Assembly (NCBI GenBank): GCA_949825025.1
Contig: OX463787.1
Coordinates: forward strand, 13,885,707 to 13,949,706
Origin: Siphlonurus alternatus
Lineage: Eukaryota; Arthropoda; Insecta; Ephemeroptera; Siphlonuridae
DNA length: 64,000 nt
Direction: 5' to 3'
The position numbers were made by a program, and so were the translations under genes. Positions 11,051 through 20,139 of this stretch are shown one piece after another; within the stretch, counting starts at the first letter, position 1; the number at the start of each line of letters is the position of its first letter. Below the pieces are notes generated by a model. It did no database searches and was not told the DNA's origin. It was given only the letters and a program-made list of their open reading frames with translations.

Positions 11051-12536
11051 TTGCGAAAACCCTCCAGGGTCGGTCTGACAGCAAAAGGCCCGGGCCGCGA
11101 ATGGGCCCGGAAGGTCGGCACGTACTGCGTGGGCGGGGAGCAAGGGGGGGGGGGGGGGGGAGAACCTCGCTGCAGGCAAAAAAAATTGATAAAAAAGCGT
11201 GGCTTTTTTTCTTTTTGTTATGAAAAATTGTATTATATTATTCAGAAAGCCTCTTGGCGTTTTTCGATTAACGTCAAACTGCCAGGATGATTTTTCTACT
11301 TACATGTGCTACGATATACTGTCATTAATTTCATTCACAAAACTTTTTGGTTAAAAAAGTATTAAAAAATTACTTAAAATTCAGGTTTCGATAAAAAATC
11401 ATGAAATATTATTCAGAAAGCCTCTTGGCGTTTTTCAATGAACGTCAAACTGTCAAGATGATTTTCTACTGACATGTGCTACGATATAATGTCAAAAATT
11501 TAATTCACAAAGCAATTTTGTTAAAAAAGTATAAAAAAATTAATTAAAAATCAAGTTTCGACAACGAATCATAAAATATTAATATTATTCAGAAAGCCTC
11601 TTGGCGTTTTTCAATTAACGTCAATTGCCACGATGATTTTCTACTGACATGTGCTATGATATATATGTAATGTCAATAATTTCATTCACAAAGGCATTTG
11701 TATTTAATATTTTTTTATAATTGTTTTAAATGAAAAGTAGTGTGACGAATTTTTTGGAAGTCACGTGGTCTTACATCAATTAGTGTGAAAAGTTAATTGA
11801 CATGTAATCAAATCACCTTTTTATTAATATACTTTTTTTTTTTTTTTGTGGATTCGACTGCTCAACTGCATTTCTGTAGCACAATAACCCACAGCAATCT
11901 CACTTTTCAGCAGAATTTGTTTAATGTATTATTTTATTTTCACAGGAAAAATTAAGCAATGCCAACTCAATTTGACTTAATGCTTGAATTAGTAATTATT
12001 AATTGCTAAAAATATTTTGAATTAGCGCTCCTCCATATGGAACCGAAGTTAAAAAGATAAAGAAAAGAAAAAGATTAAAAGTGTTCCATAGAATTGGCCA
12101 TATTTATGGTTCTCCAGGAAAAAAATCCAAAGTCAGAGAGAACGTATCATGGAATTTAACATGGGGCCTTAATTTCCTGACAAAACTCCTTAATTTACTC
12201 GAAGAAATTTCGTTGGTGGTACGAGACGAGTCACCAATCCACGAACTTTCTTTTAGGAATCTAGGGGTTTTGACAGTTAAGGACCCATATTAAATGCCGC
12301 GTTTAGTCTAACTTTGGATTTGTTCTCTGCATTCTGCATTAACTCCCACTTTAAGTACGGAAAATTTGCTAATTTTTCAAATTTCATGAGAGTGAATTGC
12401 CACATAAATTATTAAGAACACTGACAATACCCTTAATATATTTAGTACAAAATTAGGTATCTATCCGCCAGGGGCCCCGGGCCCACATATATTTGTAAGT
12501 TAATCAATAATGGTCAGACCAACCCTGTTGCGAAAA
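11051..12536. mobile_element. Nested DNA transposon with CAGGGTYGGTCTGAC ends
   Basis: CAGGGTCGGTCTGAC (11065) faces GTCAGACCAACCCTG (ending 12527), a 15-bp inverted repeat with one mismatch. Next to the ends the GC-rich blocks GGCCCGGGCC and GGGGCCCCGGGCCC are also inverted. TTGCGAAAA occurs at 11051-11059 and 12528-12536 as a probable target duplication, with five extra bases (CCCTC) on the left. The ends look hAT-like. The interior has the 171-176 bp tandem repeats and no transposase. Confidence 0.65.
11238..11720 (+). repeat. Three tandem copies of a 171-176 bp repeat
   Basis: Copies start at 11238, 11409 and 11585 with TTATTCAGAAAGCCTCTTGG. Each continues through AACGTCAA and GACATGTGCTA. 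The same repeat lies on the opposite strand at 1-240. Confidence 0.85.
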
Positions 12537-12539
12537 GTA

Positions 12540-13260
12540 CTGTATATATATGTAAGAACAAATTCGAATAATTATACAGTGACACACAGTACTGTAATAT
12601 AATATTTAAGTTTATACGGAAATGCGGTGTATCATGATACCAGACTACAGTTTATATCATGATCATGACCTCGATTTTGTGGGCGTTTGAGGGTTAAAAA
12701 ATATGTTAAAAATATTGACAATACATATCTCGAAGTGCGTTACCTAAATAATTATAAAATTTCATCGTCTTTGTCAATTATAATATATTATAGTACAATT
12801 CAAGTCTAACGTTAAATGTATATTATAATATATATACTATACATATATACTATATAATATATATATTAATGAATGAAAGACAATTCCTTCAGTATTTTTT
12901 TGCAGTATAAAAAAATAATAATTTGTACACAATTTAATAATAAAAAACTTGAAAAAAATAATAATAGATCGAAGCTGAACATCATGCAAGTTTAAAGATC
13001 ATGGTATTCCCTGCATTCAATATAAAATTTTGCCTGAAATATCTCGATTTGCATTATTGCAAATGAATAATATAAATAAATCAATGATATTGACAATTAA
13101 ATAAAACTAAATAAAGTCAATATTCATATAGTCATCTAGTGTTGAAAATTTTAACTACTTCAATGCGATTTTAAATACCCCTAAACTCCTCCCCCTTCCC
13201 CTTCTCTCGCAACGCTCCATGGCAACAACGCATAAAAATAGTGGTTGCCGAGCCGAGTGT
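12540..13260. other. AT-rich interior of the foldback-like element
   Basis: No coding sequence or further repeat is recognised between the nested element and the right arm. Confidence 0.5.
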
Positions 13261-13274
13261 GAGATGCTTTGATA

Positions 13275-14576
13275 CCGGAATAAGTTCGAAAAGGAACTGA
13301 TCTGAATAGGAACTGATCCGAATAGGAAGAGATCCGAATTTTAAATTCTGACTTGTTCCGATTCGGATCAGTTCCTGTTCATAACTTTCAATAGCAAGAG
13401 ATCCGAATTTCAAATTCGGACTTGTTCCGATTCGGATCAGTTCCTGTTCATAACTGTCTATAGCAGGAGATCCGAATTTCATGTTCGGACTTGTTCCGAT
13501 TCGGATCTGTTCCTGTTCATAACTTTCAATAGCAAGAGATCCGAATTTCATATTCGGACTTGTTCCGATTCGGATCAGTTCCTGTTCATAACTTTCAATA
13601 GCAAGAGATCCGAATTTCAAATTCGGACTTGTTCCGATTCGGATCAGTTCCTGTTCATAACTTACAATGGCAAGATATCCGAATTTCAAATTCGGACTTG
13701 TTCCGATTCGGATCAGTTCCTGTTCATAACTTACAATAGCAAGATATCCGAATTTCAAATTCGGACTTGTTCCGATTCGGATCAGTTCCTGTTCATAACT
13801 TTCGATAGCAAGAGTTCCGAATTTCGAATTCGGACTTGTTCCGATTCGGATCAGTTCCTGTTCATAACTTTCAATAGCAAGAGACCCGAATTTCAAATTC
13901 GGACTTGTTCCGATTCGGATCAGTTCCTGTTCATAACTTTCAATAGCAAGAGATCCGAATTTCAAGTTCGGACTTGTTCCGATTCGGATCAGTTCCTGTT
14001 CATAACTTTCGATAGCAAGAGATCCGAATTTCAAATTCGGACTTGTTCCGATTCGGATCAGTTCCAGTTCATAACTCTGAAAGCTGCACATGGAAGAGAT
14101 CCTAAAAGGAACAAGTCCGAATGCCCTCATTTCGCGGTGTCGCGGCGCCTATAATCAATAGCGTTTACTAATTAACAATGCATCAAAACGCTACGCGGGT
14201 GATAGAGGGATGTCCGCGCAATGCCGCGAGATTACGTGATATATGTAAAACAAATTCGGATCAGTTCCTATTCGGATGTCTTCTGATTCGGATTACTTCC
14301 TATTCGGGTCTGTTCCCTTTAGTCAATATTTCTCCTAAGATACACACGGAACTGATCCGAAAGGGAACAAGTCCGAATGCTCTAATTCCGCAGTGCCGCG
14401 GTGCCTTAATTAGCAGCGCGGACTAATTATAAGTGTAATAAAATGCCGGGAGAGGACTGGTGGGAGAGGCACGAGATTTCACGAGAAACATTCGGGCTTG
14501 TTCCTGTTCGGATATCTTCCGATTCGGATTAGTTCCCATTCGGATCAGTTCCTATTCGGACTAATTCCGGGATCCC
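13275..14576. repeat. Right long terminal inverted repeat with a ten-unit 69-bp tandem array
   Basis: The word ATAACT recurs at 13381, 13450, 13519, 13588, 13657, 13726, 13795, 13864, 13933, 14002 and 14071, exactly every 69 bases, which marks ten full units. Each unit contains GTTCGGACTTGTTCCGATTC-like and GGATCAGTTCCTGTTC-like words. Because 69 is divisible by 3, one minus-strand frame stays open for 319 codons as a 23-residue repeat. I treat that frame as a by-product. The outer 470 bp match the left arm in reverse. Confidence 0.9.
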
Positions 14577-14685
14577 TTTTAATATTTGACAAGTAATCAT
14601 TGTAATAAACTATTTAAAAAGCACATCTAAATAGGCTGTATTAAAAGAATTAAGTTTTACATTATATATAATTAATCATACTCAC

Positions 14686-14734
14686 CACTGTAGTCAGGAA
14701 AAGCAGCAATTAACAAGCAAGTTGAAACTTTCAT
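14686..14734 (-). pseudogene. Broken inverted copy of lectin exon 1
   Basis: On the minus strand an ATG at 14734 opens a frame starting MKVSTCLL, matching MKVIPCLL of the intact lectin. A 4-bp insertion after the seventh codon shifts the frame, although the splice donor GTGAGT at 14685 is kept. The TATA box and leader upstream are also preserved at the same spacing. Homology runs on into intron 1 and is then interrupted by the foldback-like element. No later lectin exons were found on this strand. It was an inverted duplicate of the lectin 5' region. Confidence 0.8.
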
Positions 14735-14781
14735 TGTTGAAACTTCAAGTTACATTATGAATCGAGACGAAGGCATCACTT

Positions 14782-14789
14782 CTTTTATA
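14782..14789 (-). promoter_or_regulatory. TATA box of the broken lectin copy
   Basis: TATAAAAG on the minus strand lies 48 bases before the ATG at 14734, the same spacing as in the intact gene. Confidence 0.7.
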
Positions 14790-15419
14790 CCTTGTTTAAT
14801 CTAATGAGGAAAGTTTGCATGATATTCGCAATTTTGCAAGTGTTTTAGTGACCTTTCCTTGTTATTGAAACATGATTAAATTAAACTTCTTATCTCTAAG
14901 GTACTTGATTGATGTAAAAATTGCAGTAATTAGTTGTTGTATAAATTTAATACTTATCAATTAGTATAGCATATATTTAAGAATAATATTAAGAATCAAG
15001 ATCGAATTCAAAACGATTATTTTGTCACGTAACCTCGTGGAAATTATCATGTTTCAATGACAAAGAAAGGTCACTAAAACACTTGCAAAATATCACATGC
15101 ATTTAATTTTGCAAGTGTTTTTAATGACTTTACCTTGTCATTGAAATATGATAATTTTCACGAGGTTATAACATGACAAAGTAATCATAAATTCGATCAT
15201 GACGAGATCATTGGTTCAAACTTAAAAGACAAAATTGTTCTAAAATTAAACTCCCTCTTTTATAACCCATTATCTCTTAAGTACCATATTAAAGATATCA
15301 TTTACGTTTTTTGTATCACGTAATCACAGGGTAATTATCAAATTGCAAGAATGACAAAATGCTAAAACACTTGTAAAATTGAACGTCATGCAACATTTTT
15401 CTTGTGAGATTATACAAGG

Positions 15420-15427
15420 TATAAAAG
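15420..15427 (+). promoter_or_regulatory. TATA box of the C-type lectin gene
   Basis: TATAAAAG lies 48 bases upstream of the ATG at 15475, which predicts a very short leader. The same box and spacing are kept in the inverted copy, which supports a real promoter. Confidence 0.75.
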
Positions 15428-15474
15428 AAGTGATGTATTTCTCTGTAATAATATTGTAAATTGAAGTTTCCACA

Positions 15475-17045
15475 ATGAAAGTTATTCCTTGCTTGCTGCT
15501 GCTTTTCCTGGCTACAGTTGTAAGTATAATATGATATTTCTTTTTTAGTTCTTTCAGGCTATTTAGCTGGCTTTAATGTGTATAATTTATAGTGTAATTA
15601 CTTGTCCCAAAATGAAGAATACTTATTTTTCTATAATATTAAACTACAAATCTAACAAAACTAGTATTTTTTTTACTTAAATTATTGAATGCCTTTAGAA
15701 AATTTTAGGAAAAATATGTATATTTTTTATTAATATATTTACAATAAATATCATTCAATAAATAAAATAAGGTCGTAGTTGTGGATTTGTTTTTTAAAGT
15801 CATAAAATCAAAATGGGAAAAAATCAGTAAAAATATTAATAAATATCATTCTTGTATACAATATACTACATGAACTACATCTGAAGCATTTATATGTACT
15901 GTACAACATTCTATCTTTCACAGAACTGTAACCAAGGCTCTGTACCAGCCAAGAGTAGTGAGGAATTTTCATTGGATCGTAAGTATTAACTCAAACATCA
16001 TGTTATTTTTTTATTATTAAATTTTCGTTAATTTATATTAACATAATTATATGGCAAACCCTGATTTATTAATTATATTTTAGTTCTAACAATGGAGTAT
16101 TGATCTCAATTTTTTTTATTGCAGAAATGGATAGAGCGTGCAAAGTTATGCTACCCTGATTTTTTTCAGATTTTTTACAGCCCGGAAACTATTTTTAAAA
16201 AATTATTGAAAGTTCTTTTTGTGACGTCACGAGACGCCGCTCCTTAAGAAAAAAATAGGACATAACGCGAGTGACGTCACAAAAAGAACTTTCAATAATT
16301 TTTTAAAAATAGTTCCCGGGCTCTAAAAAATCTGAAAAAAATCAGGGTAGCATAACTTTGCACGCTCTATCCATTTCTGCAATAAAAAAAAATGGAGGTC
16401 AATACTCCATTGTAATACTTGGCTTTATAAAATATTGATATTTAAAAACAGTAAGTTAAGGAAAAGATGACAGGAAAAAGTAAAATAATTATTTTCTTTC
16501 CAGCAAAAGAGAACAAATCGCTTGTGGTTATTGGAGGAGATGTTTACTTCATTGGCACCAGTCCAAAGGTAATTTTATTACTTTATTTATTATTAATTAA
16601 CGAAGGTCATTCATAGAGAATCGAGTTTCATCTATTTAAAAAATTAAGATGAATTTAGGACTTATTTTTACACACCAATTTTCTAGCCATAAAAGATGTT
16701 GAACTACAGTCAAATTTAAGAAATATTCCTGCCGGAAATAACCGGAAGTGAGAGGTTTCTGGTCATCTTGTTCATATCTGAGTTTTGAAAAGTTTCATAC
16801 GTGTTACTACTATTCTTATGAACCTATAGCCAAAATTTCAAAATATAAATGCGAATAGGAAGGTCAAAAACCTCTTACTTCAGGGTATTTCCGGTGGGAA
16901 TATCAAATTAATTTAAATGTATAATATATAACATACCTCGTAAAGATATATTAATATAAATATATATATGAATTTAGTCTTTATTATAATTATTGTGAAT
17001 ACTCACTTATTTATACTTGAGGTATCTTATAGTATAATTATATAA

Positions 17046-17081
<36 letters not shown>

Positions 17082-18736
17082 CTTTTTTTTTTTTTTTTTC
17101 TTTCAATCATACAAGTTATTGTCCAGCCAAAGCTTTAATAAGGCTTGCCGGCCGGTGCAAAAGATACAATTATTATTTAAATTCAATCAAGCTCATTTAA
17201 TTATAGCGAACATTTTCAATTTTTCTTCAAGTTCAAATAATACAAAAGAAACAAAAGAACATAATTCAATAGTCATCCCTAATTTTCTAATACAATATCT
17301 CACACAGATATTGTATTAAAATATTTGCCGGTGAATTTTTACAATAAATCATCCTTTAAGAATTTAGCAAAAATATTACAACATTTTATAATTATTTTTT
17401 CAATATTATACAATAAGACAAAATGAAAATTCATAAATAATACTAACGAAGCTACATCTCATACAATCGTCACAATAAAATAACCATATTATATGAGAGA
17501 TTATTTAATACTATTTATGAATTTTAAACAGTTGCTCATAGGGGGAAAAAAACATTTTATTAATTATTTTTCAATCTTATACAAAAATACATTAATAATA
17601 AATAATGATATTCCCAGAATATTAAGCATCATGACATCATGACTTGTCAGAAAGAGAATTAATTTTAATATTTGACACAACTTCAAGTAACTTTTAAAGC
17701 GGAAGTATTTTTTTTTTAAATACTTAATACATAGTATAGATATATTTTTCAAATAAGTTTTTTTATTAATATCGTGCCCTAATGTTCAACTAATTTTTTT
17801 CGCCCGAATAAATACGTTGTTATGAATTAAATTGTTTTAGATGCACTGGCTGGACTCTTTGAGAATGTGTACCTCCATGGGTATGACTCTCGCAAGCTTT
17901 GAGTACCAGGAGAAATTTGATCTTATGGTGGAGTATCTTCAAACTACACCTGGTGAGATAATTGTATTAAGATAGAGATATTGATAAGAGATGTAAGGAA
18001 GGATATTAAAAATATAAAAAGCTCGAAGAAATTTGGAAAAAATAAAAATCATTGCAGAGGGGGAACTAATAAAAAAATTATTAAAAAATCACTTCTTGAC
18101 TGCACTTATAAAAACGATAAAAAACATGATAGAACTTGACGGTCTCAAAAAATGGGCGTAGTCTTTAAATTAAACTAAATATTTTACCTGGACTATAATA
18201 AAAAAAAAAATACATAATTTTGTATGCTTCTTCATTAATTCAGTAGCTATAGTTAAAAAAATACGTTTTCAACTCAGCCTTTACGTATTATAGTTTTTTT
18301 CTCTCTTCTTTTCTCAAAATTTATGTAAAATAGGAGGAAATTAGATGAGAAAAGACTTTAAAAGTGAATGAAAAATGTTCTTTATTTCAACTCGGACAAA
18401 AAAAAATTGACACTATATTGAAGATGTTACAAACATGACGGAAAATCAGACTTGAATCATTGTCCTCATGCAAAATTATTTTTTTCAGAATATTACCAAG
18501 GTCATTGGACTTCTGGTGCCCGCACTATAGAAGATGCTTGGTTATGGACCAACTTAGGTAGAGAACTTTCCTCTGATGCACCTTGGGCTGATGGTCAGCC
18601 AGGTTTAAATGGAGTTCCCCTAGATGTGTGCTTACTTCTTGTTGCTGACGATTCTTATCCTGGAGATGTTGGCTTTTATGATTTTCAATGTGACTTAACA
18701 TCAAGGTTTAATTTTATATGTCAGCTTTCATCCTAA
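15475..18736 (+). CDS. Secreted single-domain C-type lectin, five exons
   Basis: Exons: 15475-15519, 15924-15978, 16504-16568, 17841-17952 and 18489-18736. All introns are GT-AG and the phases join to 174 residues. Residues 1-15 (MKVIPCLLLLFLATV) are a signal peptide. A short spacer leads into one C-type lectin domain from about residue 45 to the end. The four expected cysteines are visible in the words RMCTS, DVCLL, FQCDL and FICQL. The calcium and sugar loop reads QPG instead of EPN or QPD, and the WND motif is replaced by YDF, so calcium-dependent sugar binding by the usual residues is unlikely. Such secreted insect lectins often act in immunity or as salivary or gut proteins; the role here is unknown. 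Intron 2 carries a foldback MITE. ATTAAA at 18764 may be the polyadenylation signal. Confidence 0.85.
16091..16412. mobile_element. Foldback MITE of the CAGAAATGGATAGAG family, in lectin intron 2
   Basis: The ends AATGGAGTATTGATCTCA and TCAATACTCCATT are inverted. Inside are GCAGAAATGGATAGAG / CTCTATCCATTTCTGC and paired TGACGTCA sites. It is very similar to the copy at 46505-46810. Confidence 0.85.
16705..16921. mobile_element. MITE of the CCGGAAGTAGCCGGAAGT family
   Basis: The ends ACAGTCAAATTT and AAATTAATTTAAATGT enclose CCGGAAATAACCGGAAGTGA at the left and a diverged right arm ending in TATTTCCGGTGGGAATAT. It lies in lectin intron 3. Confidence 0.7.
17046..17081. repeat. (TA)n microsatellite
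   Basis: About 18 TA units within lectin intron 3. Confidence 0.9.
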
Positions 18737-18769
18737 TCTTCTTTCAAATTGTAATTTTACATTATTAAA

Positions 18770-20135
18770 AACAAATTAATGATAAATATGATAACAAGTA
18801 ATATTAGTTTGTAAATTTATTAGTACAACATCCATTTTTTAAATTGATTTTTAAATCCTACTTTTACTTTATTGACTTATTTTTATAAGTATATATACAC
18901 TTAAAAATATAAACATAAACAATGTTATCAATTCTGATTTTAAGCATTCAGATATGGCTAGTATACAGTATAATACAGGTGCTCTTATTAGTATTTTAGT
19001 ATTACCTTTTCAAAAAAATTCAGATCAACATATGTCTTAATTAAGAGTCAAGTGGTTAAAATATATTCGTGTTGTTCCAAAGTATACTTAAAATTTGTTA
19101 TTAAATTTGATGATTTTTTAATAAACTTGATAAAATTTACATTTATAATCTTGAAAAAATAAAACTATTATTATATATATTATATAATATACAGTATATT
19201 ATTATATTATCAGTGAACATAACACATAGAAACATATAAATTATAACAAGAAATACAAAATAGCGCAGATATATGAAAATTAGCATGTAGTATAGCAGAA
19301 GTCAAGTTATCGCTTTAAAAAATTATAATTATATACAATATAGGCTGAAATTTTATTGACATATTTTTATGAAGACAAATATTTGAATGATACTGACCAC
19401 AAGATTGATCTAACACCTAATAAATACAAGTTGGTTCAGGTTTGGTCATAAATGAAGGATTTACAAATGAAATGGTAGAAGCCATAAAATGTTTGATGAG
19501 TTATTTATTAATGTAAATATACAGAAAATCTTTCAAGTCAGATGATTATATACTGTATTCCCATCATTCCATCTATACCATACTAGAGTCATATTAAATA
19601 ATAAAAAAGTGAAAAATATTCTCGATATTGTTAAATAGATATGTTACATTTATAAGTCAAATTTAAAAATTTATAACTTAAAAACTAGCTCGAATTTATA
19701 TACCTGATATTTTAGCTACTGATAGGGGGTGTAGAGAACATTTTAAAAAAAATTCATAAATGTCATATGTGATTTTTTTTTAACATTGGATGCATTTCCT
19801 TTTACCCTTAACACATCCACAAAAATGTACTCTTGCTGTTTTTGTGTAAGCAGTGATAGCTAATTAGGGGGTGCTATTTTTACCTTTTCCCAAATTTTTT
19901 ATTTCAATTGTACATAATTGTTCAAATTCAATCAACGGTGGCTTATGTAGGAAACTTTGAAACCTTTATAATAAATATAAACATGAAATCTGAAAAGAAA
20001 AACTCCATATGTGTTTATGCATAAAATCAAGGACCCATTTTTATTGTGAAATTTTACAAATATAACGAAATAATCAACATGTCAGATTATGTTTAATTAC
20101 GGAAGTTAATTTTAATTAAGTCCAATACGTTGTTG
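18770..20135. other. AT-rich intergenic DNA between lectin and rolling-stone copy A
   Basis: A half copy of the repeat arm of 28194-28550 (CTGATATTTTAGCTACTGAT) is present at about 19660-19800. Nothing else is recognised. Confidence 0.5.
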
Positions 20136-20139
20136 AGAT

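Larger units (their letters stand above)
8674..14584. mobile_element. Foldback-like DNA transposon, 5.9 kb, long inverted ends, with 8-bp target duplication
   Basis: The element spans 8682-14576. Its left end GGGTCGCCGGAACTAGTCCG and right end, read in reverse GGGATCCCGGAATTAGTCCG, start inverted repeats that continue for about 550 bp, through the GC-richer blocks at 8760-9200 and 14100-14500. TTTTAATA lies directly outside both ends (8674-8681 and 14577-14584), a perfect 8-bp target duplication. The right arm holds an added 69-bp tandem array. The 4-kb interior shows no transposase and contains a nested element at 11065-12527. Long inverted ends with internal tandem repeats resemble Drosophila FB and Galileo elements; the 8-bp duplication fits the P or hAT groups. 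Superfamily is not proven without a transposase. Confidence 0.85.
14585..15612. repeat. Large imperfect inverted duplication around the lectin promoters
   Basis: The left arm (about 14585-15100) and right arm (about 15105-15612) match in reverse: intron-1 start, exon 1, leader, TATA box, and upstream blocks such as TTTGCAAGTGTTTTAGTGAC and ATTATCATGTTTCAATGACA. A third, partial copy of the upstream block is at 15318-15400. The result is two head-to-head promoters about 630 bp apart. Confidence 0.8.

Noticed and set aside
12081..12293. 70-codon plus-strand frame in the nested element
   Set aside because: It has no recognised family and no start context or splice support; it lies in non-coding transposon DNA.
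13171..14130. 319-codon minus-strand open frame with 23-residue repeats as a protein gene
   Set aside because: It follows from a 69-bp tandem repeat inside a transposon end; unit words are the same DNA words as the non-coding left arm, and both ends run into the inverted repeat.
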